DNA from: Lytechinus variegatus
Lineage: Eukaryota > Echinodermata > Echinoidea > Temnopleuroida > Toxopneustidae
DNA: 64,000 nt
Assembly (NCBI RefSeq): GCF_018143015.1
Contig: NC_054758.1
Span: 2,647,001 to 2,711,000 of the forward strand
Direction: 5' to 3'
A model generated the notes under the pieces. It had not been told where the DNA came from. It saw nothing but the letters and a program-made list of their open reading frames with translations, and made no database searches. Shown in pieces: positions 1-12,122 of this stretch. A program made the position numbers and the translations under genes. Within the stretch, counting starts at the first letter, position 1. Each line of letters starts with the position of its first letter.

Positions 1-1215
1 GTTTAATAACAGAAACAGGAGGAATTAAGAAAAATGAGAAAGTTTGTGCGAAGTATTCGTTAATAATTTTGTTTAAAGGATACACAGTATTGATAACAGT
101 GGAAATGTCGAGGTCATTATTTACGTGTTGGTATCAATGGATCAAAGTAAATAATGTAAACAATTTTTAAATCTTTACCGTTTTTATCCTATTTTATATA
201 AACAAACTAAACATAGGCCTAACCGTCGGTTGGAGTTTTATGTTGTCTTACTATTACTGTACTTGACGTTCATAATTATGTTAAATAATTATTAACTTAA
301 TATAAAGTGACAAAGTGGTTTCCAGTCCTCACAATAATTTTGAAAGAAACTTCTACCTCGATCTTCAAGATTACCTGTCAACTTCAACCATCATGAACAC
401 ACTGAGAGTGGGTTCATGACTCGCAAAGAATCAGGAAACTCCTGCATCGCAACCACAGGAAAAAAACACAAGGAAAGTAGCAAAATTCTTCATATTCTCA
501 TGAAAAACGATACTTCTTCCGGGTTTATAATGAATGTACTTACCGTGTGGGCTTTCCCATGACGTAGCCGGAGTATACAGTACCCCCCCCCCCCAAAAAA
601 AAAAAAAAAAAAAACAGGAAACAGGGGCTTTATCGGACAAAATTTATAAAGAGCTGCGAGCCGAAAAAATATTGTAGGCATTTTTATTACAAAAATCAAA
701 CGTTGTAACATAATATTCAGAAAATAATGTCATATTTCTCCCTTCTCGCCTTACTTTTGCTTCAGCTTTTCTTTTTTTTCTCGGTCTATACATGCTATAT
801 ACTTGGGGCAAGTGCCACAAAGCCCCTATCGAAAAAAAAAGTAGACCGCCATTTACCTTCTCAAAACAATACATGCCTTATAAGGTTGTACTCATAGCAG
901 AACAGTTTTATTGGAAGGAGGGGCAAATTAAAACTATGTTCAAGAAAGTGTTTCCAAGCGAGTGAGTGAAGCGACCGAGCTGATTGCGAGATTTTTTTCC
1001 AATTTTCAAATGAAATGTAGTGATCTGATTAACTTCGGGGTGAAATATTGTGAACATTTGCAATGAAAATATGGGTTTTGTTGCCGCCTGTCTCCGTCTC
1101 TTCTTTTCGTAATTTATGGCAATCTGTGGAGATTTGCTCATCAATAATCACACTTGCGTATCCCTTCAAAAAGTTAATAAGCCAAGACGAGACAGCTGAC
1201 TTTATATCCATTATA
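1..1215. other. No gene seen; AT-rich sequence with a C/A homopolymer composite
   Basis: Both strands carry only short ORFs without recognisable similarity. A run of C directly followed by a run of A occupies about 582-614. No splice-joined coding pattern or repeat family used elsewhere in the window was recognised. Confidence 0.5.
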
Positions 1216-1638
1216 GTGCAATAATGACCGACCGTTTGATATTATTTCATATCCGCTTGAAAATCATGTTATAGTTGATTATATTTTCCAAGTGATCTGA
1301 ATACGATCAAAACATCTCAACTATTGTACATGAATCGCTGATGCATATTCACAATTTATCAGTGCAATAATGACCGATCGTTGGATATTATTTCATATCC
1401 GCTTGAAAATCATGTTATAGTTGATGATATTTTCCAAGTAATCTGAATACAAACAAAACATCTCAACTATTGTACATGAATCGCTGATGCATATTCACAA
1501 TTTATCTCCAGTGCAATAATGACCGATCGTTGGATATTATTTTATATCCCCTTGAAAATCATGTTATAGTTGATGATATTTTCCAAGTGATCTGAATACG
1601 AATGAAACATCTCAAACGTTGTATATAAGTCGCTGATG
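1216..1638. repeat. Tandem repeat, ~148-bp unit, ~2.9 copies
   Basis: The unit starts GTGCAATAATGACCGATCGT and recurs at 1216, 1362 and 1511 (spacings 146 and 149). It runs through ATATCCGCTTGAAAATCATG to the GCTGATG near the end of each copy. Copies differ by a few substitutions; the last diverges at its end. The array is flanked by unrelated sequence and lies in no gene. Confidence 0.9.
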
Positions 1639-1639
1639 G

Positions 1640-2771
1640 AAAGAGGAGGAATCCCCCCCCCCCCTCAAAAGAAAAAAAATAGAAAAGAAAGAAAAAGAAA
1701 GTACAAGGGTAAGATCTAATCATTTTTTAACATGTTTCTAACATGTTAAAACATCTTATTAAAAATGAAATATTTTTGCTCACTCACTACGTTTGCTCTC
1801 CGTTTTTCAGAATTTTTGACCAATACACCAAGTATGGCACCCTGACATTTTTTAGTTCATTACTCCTCTGCTATAGGAATCAGTTTAGAGGACAGAGAAT
1901 GATGATGGGCTCTGTCTGGCCTTGTTTGGATTGGAGGGAAGTAAAATGAGGCACGAAAAAATGTTTGGAATATGAAGCAAAATTTCATTACGCGTTCATG
2001 ATGAAATTAAATGAGAGCAATCCTTATCAGATTATGGCACACTGGCCTGCGACATTACTTACAATAACATGAAATATTGTAGAGAATTTCCCTGAAAGAT
2101 ATTGAGTTCAATAATTCTGATGGAGGGGGAAATTTTGCCTCCCGTTGGCCATTTTAAAACAGGCATCTCGTTTAGTATTTTGTTTTGTTTCTAGCCCGCT
2201 ATTCGCGAGGGTACATTTCCAAATTTATACCATGTACCTAGAGAGGCTTGTTGTGAAAGAAAGCAATAAAGAGTTGGGGTCGCATGCCGATTTTGGCACG
2301 CGCGAGAGCTAGGCTTCTCCGGGGAGTGCCCCGGGGATGCCAGACAGTCGCGTGCCTTATTTAGATTCATGGGGCTACTTTAAAGTCATGAAAAAAGATT
2401 TATAAGAAATTATTGATAATAGTATTCTGAATGTTCTTGTCTGAAAGGGATATATAAATGAAGGGAAGAAAAGAAGTGTCGAGATTAAAGGATGTGTGTT
2501 CGAGGGAGGGGAGTGATAGGGGATAAAGAAGAGAGCGATTGGGAGTTGAAGAGAGATCACCTTGGAGACTGTGGGAGAGAGAGGGGGCAGGGGGGTATGC
2601 AGAGGGTGGAAAGAGGAGAGAGAGACAAGAAGTGAGGGGTATGCCAACCAATAATCTTCAATGCAGCTAGTCTGATGATTAATCAATATGATTTCTGATT
2701 ATAACGATACAAAAAAATACACGAATCACCATGATCAAGTTCCATCCTGTATTATACAAGAGGTCTATTAA
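1640..2771. other. No gene seen; polypurine tract at ~2450-2640
   Basis: A C-then-A homopolymer composite lies near 1652-1680. Strand-asymmetric GA-rich sequence runs from about 2450 to 2640 and produces a spurious Ser/Pro/Leu-rich minus-strand ORF. Nothing else is recognisable. Confidence 0.45.
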
Positions 2772-2965
2772 GGGGGAAGTTCACCCTGTTTGTTGTAAAA
2801 AAATAGCAGAAAAATAACAAAAATATTATTGGTAGACGTTTTATGAAAATCCGTTAAAGATTACGAAAGTTATTGGAACTTCAAGTTTTTGATTTGAGAC
2901 GTCATAAACGAGCAGCTCCTCGTATGTTCTGTAATATGAAATGCATACATTTCATTTGTTTATGA
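2772..2965 (+). mobile_element. Left half of a TTAA MITE (GGGGAAGTTCACCCTG family)
   Basis: It begins right after TTAA (2768-2771) with AGGGGGAAGTTCACCCTG and continues through the word AATAGCAGAAAAATAA to a GACGTCAT-type motif. It matches the left arm of the complete copy at 41385-41883. No right arm is visible, so it is truncated or diverged. Confidence 0.6.
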
Positions 2966-3504
2966 TGATTTTTTTTCTATGTTCCTTTTAGAAGCGAGTG
3001 TTAAATAATTTGTGCAATTACCTGGCTTACATGCATGTCTTATTAAAATCATGTCGCTTATTTTTTTTACTATACAAAACATATATTTTCAACAAATAAT
3101 GATACAAATAGAATTTGTGTAAATTCATATATCAATTTCTAATAAATGAGAGCAGGGACTGCTCACAGGAACCTCCGCATCTTTACGTAGATCCATCTGC
3201 GGTTTAAGAGACTGCTATCACCACCTTTTCGGCCGCGACTTATTGCTATAAAAAATAATAAGTATAATGAAAAATTCCATCACTTGAACTGCCATGACAA
3301 AGCCATATGCTTCAGGGAGATGAGACTTATTAAGGGTCGTTTCATAAAGGAACAACGGCTTTATGGATTTATGGAAAGCCAAGTGTGACGCTCGACAAAT
3401 ATTAACAAGCCGTTCGTAAAGTCATGCGTAACCTTATTATCATGGACCTATTTGTAATAGGTCAATGCTTATATGAACAGCTTTAGGACCACACCAGTAA
3501 ACTG

Positions 3505-3861
3505 CCAATTCGTCTATTACCAACTCGTCCACTCATCGCAAGGTCTACTTTCATCTAGTCTAATGCCATTCCGTCCATCAACATTTCGTCTATAACAACC
3601 ATTTGGTCCGATAATCGCTTCGGCTTTCACCATTTCGTCTATGACCATTTCGTCTCATAATCAGTTGGTCTAATATCCATTTTCTTTTCATTCATTTCGC
3701 CTAGTCAACACTTATCCAAATAGACCAAATGGTTTATGAATTAAATAGACAAAATAGTGAGCAATTAGACCAAGTGGATAGCGGACGAATTGATGATAGA
3801 CCAAAATAATAGTAGACGAGTTGGTACATTAGACTAATGGCATTAGACCGTGACCAATTGG
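3505..3861 (+). mobile_element. TU-like foldback element, copy 1
   Basis: Both arms consist of degenerate ~15-nt units ending in GTCTA or GTCCA, such as CCATTTCGTCTA and CCATTTGGTCC. The right half carries the complements (TAGACGAGTTGG, TAGACCAAATGG), so the element folds on itself. Its left half aligns, units in the same order, with the reverse complement of the right half of the copy at 63355-63752. The shared centre reads roughly AACACTTAGTCCAATTAGACC-like sequence. Foldback ends made of tandem 15-bp units are known for sea-urchin TU elements; membership is inference from architecture. Confidence 0.75.
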
Positions 3862-3886
3862 AAATTAACCGAATAAATAATACCTC

Positions 3887-4143
3887 ATAAAACAAAGGTT
3901 AGTGTTTAATTGTACCAAGGAGCTTCCATGATTGTGCACTTGATTTTTCACGATTCAATGCAATCAATCATAAAATTGCAATACGATCATTGCTAAGCTT
4001 TGTGTTACGGGCCGCAGATTTAGCAAACATTTTGAACACAGTTCGACTACACAAATTTTAAACATGTTAAATGTTGGCATAGATGGCTTTCCATAGTCGT
4101 GATTGATAGGATCAATCGTAACGCTTTGTGAGACGGGGGCCCT
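3887..4143. mobile_element. Two adjoining foldback MITE remnants
   Basis: Positions 3887-4016 form a foldback with ends like AACAAAGGTTAG and CTAAGCTTTGTGTTACGGG; similar ends occur at 54266-54400 and 60402-60520. Next to it, about 4075-4143 matches the right end of the GGGCCCTGTCTTAC family (GATTGATAGGATCAATCGTA ... GAGACGGGGGCCC). Confidence 0.55.
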
Positions 4144-4458
4144 AGAAGACATTACAAACAATAAGCACCACTTTTTTCGGGAACGCATGAAGCTTGGCAC
4201 GCCAGAAGGCGCATATCTTCACAGACGATGGTGATGATGATGAGTTGTTATTGATTGATGTCTTTTAAGATGTTGTTGCCCCTGGTGATGAGATGGAGCA
4301 TATTGGGGGCGGAGCAAGAACCAGGATCAAGGGAGGGGCGGGGACATTGACATCATTGTAGATGAGAGGACACGTGATGATCTCTCACCCCTACCTTTTT
4401 CTTTATTGTTGCCTATGTCTATTTTACTTTGAGAGAAATACACCCCTCCCCCGAAAAA

Positions 4459-4700
4459 AAAATAATAATAATAATAATGATAATAGATAATAATCAAATA
4501 GATAAATAAATGAATAAAAGAAAAGAAAAGAAATAAATGAATAAATAGATAAATAAACCAATAAATGAATAAATAAATAAGTATGTTAATAAATAAATAA
4601 GCAAATGAATATATATAAATAAATAAATATACAAAGATAAATGAATAAGGAAATAAATAAATAAATTAATTAATTAATTAATTAATTAATTAATAATTAA
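4459..4700. repeat. Simple repeat, AATA/AAATG-type and ATTA tract
   Basis: Almost uninterrupted (AATA)n-like sequence with scattered G and C ends in a run of ATTA units around 4665-4695. A C/A homopolymer composite follows near 4886-4904. Confidence 0.85.
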
Positions 4701-5258
4701 TAAAAGTAATGTAAAGTGAAAATAAAATGTTTCATGACTAAGAAAAGGGAGAAAAATTGGAAAAGGTTGAAATATGAAATCTCTTTCCGGAATATGTCAA
4801 AATCTATTAATTCGCTTCTAGTATTAAAAGGTCTCAAGTTTTGCTTTGCCGATTCACTCCCCGCTTCACATACGCCATGTCTGCCCCCCCCCCCAAAAAA
4901 AAAGGAATTTGGTTCACTGGTTTGGTGAATTTTCCTTTCAAAGTGATAATAGCCAAACAAGAGAGTCTAAAGATAAATATAACGGTGAAAAGATTGTATG
5001 ATTCTGCTTTAAAGGCTTTAGTATATATATGCGACCACGGCATGTAGACTGGCTTTACACGTGTTACATGTGGACGAAGCCATGTGCTATGTAACCTTCA
5101 TTAGTAATATGTCTCGAATTAGCCTATTATCTTTCATTATGGGCGACGGTAGTCCAACTTTAATCAATTAGATCATTGGGTGCCTGGTAAGTTGGCTACA
5201 GTCCCATTCGCTATCACGGATGTTGGTTCCTGTCGTACATGTCATCGATGGTGTTTAA

Positions 5259-5690
5259 AGGGGTATACCAGGCTGGAAATATGGTGATTTTGAACAGATA
5301 AATTAAAATCAGACAAACAAAACAATGGAAATTTCATTCAAATCGGACAAAAAGTAAAAAAGTTATCACATTTTGAATTTTACAGTTCTGTGCATGTCTC
5401 CATGAATATGCAATGAGCAAACAAATGAATGTCATCTCCTCTTAATAGTTTTAGTATCATTGTTATTATTATCATATGAATTATTAGTTTTTCCAAATGT
5501 TTGTCCTACCGGGATCAAGACAGTTGGATTGACTATTGATTTAATGCCCAATATAATCACCACTGGAAATCATTTTTTGTTATTATATAATAGGGAATGA
5601 CTGTGTGAAAAATCACAGTTATGATTTCAAGTATAAAAAAGGGGAAGTGATGACATGACGTCACTCAAGGCGTAGCAACTCCCCGAAACG
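5259..5690 (+). mobile_element. Degenerate TTAA MITE with AGGGGTATACC end
   Basis: TTAA at 5255-5258 is followed by AGGGGTATACCAGGCTGG and by words shared with other MITEs here (TTCATTCAAATCGGACAAAA, AAAAAGTTATCAC). The right part has GTGATGACATGACGTCACTC. No matching right terminus was identified, so the end is approximate. Confidence 0.45.
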
Positions 5691-6237
5691 GTCAATATTT
5701 CCTCCAAGCAAAAAAAAACATTATATGCTCACAAAAAATGGTAGGGAGCCTAGACATTTTCCACATTGTCAGATTAGGGGCGGTGGTAGTGTGCAACCCC
5801 ACTCACACCTAGTTCTGATCATTTTATCGCATAATTTCTTGAGGACAATCCGCCACTGTAATTTTGAATGACTGAAATTAACAAAACATTTCCAAAATGC
5901 AAAAGTTTTAATTTGATTCCTCCCTCGTATGCATTAATTTTATCACCCTTAATCATTAGTCAATCGACTTAATTCAGCTCCAAGTGTTTTCATAACATTT
6001 TCCCTCCATGTCTGTCGCTCTTTTGAGAGGCATTTGCATCGTTTATAGCCCAAGGAAATTCACTATAACATGGCAGACAACGCCCCCGGCTCAGCAATTA
6101 TTCATGTCGACTATAAATAAATCAATACATTTGAAGGTGCTAATTGATCAGGTCGCGATGTCGAGGCCTGCATTTGGAGGTGACGATACTGGGAGTACTG
6201 GGGCGACCCAACCCCCTCCCTTCGCCATGTGGTTTAA

Positions 6238-6700
6238 AGGGACGTACGTTCACCCCGAAAAAAAGTTTCATTTCACCTGTAGACTGGCTAGCCAGGGTAG
6301 TACAGGAGCGCCTTGAGCACCTGGCAATGTGGATACGTGCGCTATACAAACCCTATACTATTTTTAAATTGTCAAAAACATTATTAGATTATTGGTTTGA
6401 AAATTCATCACAGATCTAAAAAAATAGAATTTTTATTTTGGGGTTTGTGACGTCATATGATACCAGCTTCCCATCTATCGTTAATTAAAAACAATCAATG
6501 AAATGCTATTTTCTAAAAGAAAAATGAAAATGGGATTCATTGTACCTTCAGGATATCAACAGAAAAATTATTTCACGTCCGCTCCTGAAAGATTTTTTTT
6601 GTCATCATGAACCGTTTAAAAATTGAAATTTATGCATTCATATTGCATAACATAATGTGGGGCAGCTGCTCGTATGTATAATGACGTCACAAATTAACCC
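6238..6700 (+). mobile_element. TTAA MITE (GTTCACCC family) with a SINE tail inside
   Basis: It starts after TTAA (6234-6237) with AGGGACGTACGTTCACCCCG. The interior from about 6436 matches the 41385-41883 copy: TTTGTGACGTCATATG, AATCAATGAAATG, GGGCAGCTGCTCG and TGACGTCACAAAT. About 6279-6362 does not match and resembles the 3' tail of the window's SINEs (GCGCCTTGAGCACC ... GTGCGCTATACAAACCC), so it is probably an insertion. Confidence 0.55.
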
Positions 6701-6762
6701 CACCCCCATCACCACCCGTATACGCCATTGTTACCCTATACGTGTCATCACACAAGAGGTCT

Positions 6763-6910
6763 GGGGTCTGTTGCAGAAGGAGTTGCGTTTAAACGCAAGT
6801 CAAAAAATCAATCGCAAGTCCCAAATGCGTGCTGGTGATTGGTTGAAAATCAAGTTACGCATGATTTTTTAGAGTTGCGATTGATTGCAACTCTTTCTGC
6901 AACTGGCCCC
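6763..6910. mobile_element. 148-bp foldback MITE (TTGCAGAAAGAGTTGC family), copy 1
   Basis: Ends GTTGCAGAAGGAGTTGC and GCAACTCTTTCTGCAACTGG are inverted repeats. Internal palindromic words GCGTTTAAACGC and GATTGGTTGAAAATCAA follow. The copy at 8397-8544 has the same length and differs at a minority of positions. Confidence 0.8.
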
Positions 6911-7789
6911 TGATCAAGGAGCTTGGCTATGAAAGATTAAAGAGATTAACGGTGAAGGTAAATAATTAGTCTTCCGTTGTTTCATTTGGAATGGGTAACT
7001 TAGATAATGTTATCTGTTTTCATATACCAAGAAAGTCTTTCAAGTTTCGAAGTCAATCGCCCCTCTTCCTAAAATCCCCGAAATTGATTAAAGAAATTGT
7101 ATACCATATTTCGACTTCGTGTTCAGACTATGAACAGATTACCTTTTTGTTACCCCTATTCTTAAACGGTCGTATGAAGCCCAAAACCATTAAAACAGGG
7201 GATGGATACGTTTTGGATACGGTACAAAGTCAGAGTCATGAAATCGAACAAGCAAAAATAAAAACATTGAAACGAAATATTTTTTATATATAATATAGGC
7301 CCTGTATAATTAATGATGAAATTTGTCTTTTTGAGAGATGGGGGATCTTCTTCTCCCAAAACAAAAAAAGGACACAATTAAAATAATAGATGAGTCTGAG
7401 GTCGAATTCCCGATAATGAAATGAAACTATAGATTACGTAACAGCAACAAATGACCAACCCGGCCCTGTCTCCAAAATGTCGAGCAGCTGATATTACAAA
7501 TGTTAATTGGTCACAGACGAAATAAGCGTTGGAACATTCTCACAAGACATGAATAGATTAAGGTGAGTTATATGAGATTATACACGCTTAGATTAAAAAT
7601 GAGATTGTTGTCATAATTGTCGACGCGAGGGCAGTCTGTCCGCCCTTACAAACGATTCTTTGGCGTTATGAGAGAGCTGTATAAAAGGAACAAGAGAGGA
7701 AGGTTTGTTTCCTGTTTGGATCCGAAGAACTAACATCATTAATCCCATTCATGTGACTCAAAACACGAGACGAAACATGAAGATGCATT

Positions 7790-8055
7790 CGAAGCACACT
7801 CCACTCCTCTCCCTCCCCCTCCTCGTTCCCTTTTCTCTCCCCCTGCCTCACCCCATCTATTCCATCGCCCCCTCTATCCACCCTCTCTCTTTCACTTCAT
7901 CTTCATCTATTATCCATCCTACCTCTTTCTCATTCTATATCTCATTTAATTCTGCCTCTTCTCAACTCCCTCTTATCCCCCTCCTTCCACGCCCCCCCCC
8001 CCCCTTACACACACACACACACACAGAGAAACACACACACCACACCCATATAAAT
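7790..8055. repeat. Polypyrimidine tract with a short (AC)n run
   Basis: C/T-rich on the plus strand with almost no purine runs, then a C homopolymer and (AC)n at about 8007-8048. The Pro/Leu/Ser-rich ORF spanning it is a composition artefact. Confidence 0.7.
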
Positions 8056-8396
8056 GCCCGATCATAATTATTTCATCCACATTTATACTCGGTTTGTTTC
8101 ATTCAATAATTTCATCATTTCAGATCATTGGTTACATATAGCATATACCCTTGAAAAGTCATCATGAATGTTCTCAAGTTCAATTATTAGTCACTCCATT
8201 CAAAACATTATCAAGGTGCGCACCAATCGATATGAACTCCTTTGTATAATATACGCGTTAAAATCGTTATGCCCAGTCCACACTGCCACCATTAGCGCCA
8301 CGATTTTTTTGTTTGTAATCTTTATTATTCATTCACTTCAAATGAAATAACGATTGAAACGGTGGTCTTAATCGTGGAGTAATCATGACCATATCA

Positions 8397-8544
8397 GGAG
8401 CCCGTTGCAGAAAGAGTTGCGTTTAAACGCAAGTCAAAAAAATCAGTCGCAAGTCCCAAATGCGCGCTGCTGATTGGTTGAAAATCAACTTGCGCATGAT
8501 TTTTAGAGTTGCGATCGATTGCAACTCTTTCTGCAATGGGCCCC
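8397..8544. mobile_element. 148-bp foldback MITE (TTGCAGAAAGAGTTGC family), copy 2
   Basis: Same ends and interior as the copy at 6763-6910. The conserved core CGCAAGTCCCAAATGCG and the right end GCAACTCTTTCTGCAATGGG identify it. It has no coding capacity. Confidence 0.8.
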
Positions 8545-10106
8545 AGATCATAATTGGATCAGTTGAGGCAATCGTATTGATCGTACAAAAAATTGAACGG
8601 TTCAGAAATTTTGTGACCTGCTACGAAGGCCCCTCGTGCATGCATTCGTAACGGATTTAACGACAGTGGGAACATTTGGAAGGAGGTATAAGATAAAAAA
8701 AATGAAACCACATGAACGTTCCTCGAAACAGAACATAGAAATCTATAATGGTTTATGTACAAGTGTCATGAAATAAATGACTCATGGTGACCAATATAAG
8801 GCCTTATCTACTGAAAATGATGAAATAATTGTAATCCTTTCTTTATTTCAAAGAAAAGCGGTATACAAATGAACAAGGCGAACCAATGAAAGTATATCAA
8901 GTAAACATTTTTTCATATCAGTGATAGAATGATTTTGGTTAGCGCATAATTATATTCTTGTTTGAATGAGAAAAACCAAACAACATCAACAAGTTTCACA
9001 AAACTCACCCGAACTGAGATGGGTTATGTATGAAAAAAGGTAAGCAACATTATTTTGTTTAAGCATTCAAACATTAAATACAATCATGCGGTGTGTTCAA
9101 ACATACATACAAATTCATAAAAATATAATAGAAACCAAAAATGATTTCAGATCAGTAGAAAATAAATTCCAGATTTTGTTACATCTTTACATCTTACATC
9201 TACAGATTTAAAAAAAGAAATTTCAATATCGTTTTGTTTTTGTTTTTGATTTTTTTTAATTGAAACATAGGCCTACAAAACTATTCACACTTAACTCAAC
9301 TTATAGATAGGCCTATACACAATACAGTTTTTGTATGAGTATCAATTATGATACAAACATGACTTACAATACTTGCCTATTACTTTAATTCATCAACTTT
9401 AATACTCAACATAATATGAAAATGCACATTGAAATATCAGAACTAATTTTAAATCATGAAATGACACAAAATACAGCTGTTTGAAATTCAAATTGAAAAT
9501 GAAATGTGGAAAACGTTTCTCTCTGAGAAGAAAATCAAATGTATTGAGTAATAAATGCTCGGGAATACCGGTAAATATACCTTGTGACTATACGTCGGGG
9601 AATTCTCATCATTATTTCATCACTTTAGAGGGGAAGTGAGTGTCTCAAAAAGAAAAGCAATTAACACCAAATCTTCAAATCTTATCATTTTAGATAAGAT
9701 CCAACTTTAATTACTACCTCGATGATTTCCGTCCCATTGACGACCTATTGTTTGATTTGGAAATCCGTAAAAACCCAAATGTTCTAATTTTGTATAGTAA
9801 GGCTGCCAACTGGAGTATACTGATGCAAATAGAGGGATAAAATAACTCAGTTTTGGAAGTTTTGCGGCTCCGTAAAATGGTGGTGTGTAGAGTATTAAGT
9901 CAAAAGGGTTTTTTGCCATAGAAAGGGAAGACGATAACAAAGCGGAACACAGGCGGTTCCAGGGTATTTTTTGCGGGAAATCAAGCCCCCCCCCCTATCT
10001 ATCTATTCTATTCTTGAAAAATTTGCCTCCGTGAACCCGTTATTACACTGCATAATATGGACGTTGTGAATGATATTACTACGTATTCCCGATATCTCAA
10101 ATCAAA
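8545..10106. other. No gene or recognised repeat
   Basis: AT-rich sequence on both strands; the longest ORFs are under 80 codons and carry no recognisable motif. Short TAGGCCTA-type words occur near 9270 and 9310, as elsewhere in the window. Confidence 0.5.
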
Positions 10107-11267
10107 GGGATGGTCCGGGCTGAAAGTATGTACAGCTTAAAGGAAAATACCTTTGGAACAAGATAGCTTGTGTGAAAACAGAAAAATCAAAGAAACAGAT
10201 CAACGAAAGTTTGAGAAAAATCGGACAAATAATGAGAAAGTTATGAGCATTTGAATATTGCGATCACTAATGCTATGGAGATAGCGAATTGGCAATGCGA
10301 CAAAGATGTGTGATGTCACTTGTGAACAACTCTCCCCATTACTTTAGTATATATTTCTCTAGAATTGCCTCTTTTATCACATCTATCCATAAATCATGTG
10401 TTCTGTCTACATGAGGGCATGTAATACATATTTTTAAAGAATACATCATGGATAAAGAGTTTGTATCATCATAACAAAAAGCAAAAAGAGACATTTTGAG
10501 GGTATTTTATAGTCCACCAAAGGGAAAGTTGTTCATCAGTGACATCACACATCCTTGTCGCATTGCCAATGTGAGGATCTCCATAGCATTAGTGATTGCA
10601 ATATTCAAATGCTCATAACTTTCTCACTATTTGTCCGATTTTTCTCAAACTTTCTTGATTCTTATTCTTTGATTTTTCTGTTTCTACACAAGCCTATTTG
10701 TTCCAAAGGTTTCATTCCCCTTTAATAGATAGAGTAGAATTCACTGAGGAAAATGCCTAAAATTTCATCAAAATCGGATAACAAATAACAAAGTTATTGA
10801 ATCTTAAAGTTTAGCAATATTTTGTGAAAACAGTCGTCATGAATATTCATTAGATGGGCTGATGATGTCACATCTCCACTTGTTCTTTTGTATTTTATTA
10901 TATGGAATTAGGTTTATTCATTTTTTCTCCTCCAAGAACTAGAAAAATTGGATTGACAACTAATTTAGTGCATTAGATATTTATTGCTGCCACTTATTTC
11001 GTTAAAAAGGGAGACATATTATTCACACAAGTATGAAATAATGAAATAATTATGATTTTATGTAATAACTCTTAAGAAAACGGAGATGTGACATCATCAG
11101 CCCACCTAATGAATATTCATGACGACTGTTTTCACAAAATTTTGCTAATCTTTAAACTTCAATAACTTTATTATTTGTTATCCGATTTTGATGAAATTTT
11201 CGGCATTTCGCTCAGTGAATTCTACTCTATGTATTAAGATATAATTATTTTCAGCCCGGACCATCCC
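10107..11267. mobile_element. Foldback MITE, GGGATGGTCCGGGCTGAAA family, interrupted by another MITE
   Basis: Terminal inverted repeats are GGGATGGTCCGGGCTGAAA at 10107 and its complement ending at 11267. The arms pair over several hundred bases (GAGTAGAATTCACTGAG, TTTCATCAAAATCGGATAAC, GATGTGACATCATCAGCCCA). The left arm is broken at a TTAA by the element at 10141-10721; removing that and one TTAA restores the right-arm sequence. A half copy of this family lies at 61320-61555. Confidence 0.85.
10141..10721. mobile_element. TTAA MITE inserted in another MITE
   Basis: Flanked by TTAA at 10137-10140 and 10722-10725. The arms are inverted repeats: ACCTTTGGAACAAGATAGC on the left and the complement of CCTTTGGAACAAATAGGC on the right. 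They continue through AATCGGACAAATAATGAGAA and a GTGTGATGTCAC-type word. It is 581 bp and non-coding. Confidence 0.88.
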
Positions 11268-11944
11268 ATTAAGCCGCGAACTCCACTTGTTTTACTGTTT
11301 CAAAGCGACCTCATCAATAGCCGGATGTTTTTAGTTCTACGGGTCTTTGCTTATTAAATACATGGAATATGGCCAAAACAGAGACGGCATCAAGGAAAAG
11401 GGAAACTGCAAAGATTAAGTCTACGAAAAATTGCATTTTCATGTTAAAGCTCACGGTCGATGAACTATTTTTGTTTTTATTGTTTGTTATGTTTTGTTTT
11501 AAATATTTATCCTCAAGGATGGCTCACTGCACGCACAGCTTCAATCAAGGACTTTTTAAAATGAATTACCGGTACATGTATCCCTAGTCCAGTGAGGCGC
11601 AGAAATTTGTGAGAGTATTTTGGATGATTGGACTCCATATCGAGAAAGATAAAGAGCGCCATCTCGTGGTTGGTGTCTGAAACGACCTCTTGCAATCAAT
11701 GAAACAACGAATTTCTGTGCAATGAACACAGCAAGGGCTTATTTTCCTGACCCCCCCCCCCCCACTCGCACATTCAGCTACTCATCTGCCCCCACATGCA
11801 CGCTCCCCGATTCTTTTTTTTTAGGAAAGGGGTATACTTAGGGGCTCAGTTCAGAGAGGGAGGTGATGATCCTGAAGAATTATTGAAATGGGGTATTTTT
11901 TTTATTTTCCCGCAAGGGGCCTCATTTTCAATTTTTCTAGTAAT

Positions 11945-12122
11945 CCTGGTGGGTGTTTCATAAAGCTGTTCGTAAGTTAAGAGCGACTTTAAGAACGACT
12001 GGTGATCCTTTCTTATGCGCTTAACCATCGCCAATGAATATACCATTTACCACAATAAAGGATCACCAGTCGTTCTTATAGTCGCTCTTAACTTACGAAA
12101 AGCTTTATGAAACGGCCCCCAG
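11945..12122. mobile_element. Foldback MITE, GTTTCATAAAGCTGTTCGTA family, copy 1
   Basis: The arms GTTTCATAAAGCTGTTCGTA / AGTTAAGAGCGAC and ACGACTGGTGATCCTTTC are mirrored as complements about 60 bp further on. The whole element is nearly a perfect hairpin of about 178 nt with a short loop around 12030. Copies also lie at 12470-12624 and 35590-36503. Confidence 0.85.

Noticed and set aside
3505-3861. CRISPR-like array because of regularly spaced short repeats
   Set aside because: The units are degenerate, have no unique spacers of constant length and are mirrored in a second arm; it is a eukaryotic foldback element.
7705-8067. 120-codon Pro/Leu/Ser/His-rich ORF
   Set aside because: It lies over a polypyrimidine tract and an (AC)n run; composition alone keeps it open.
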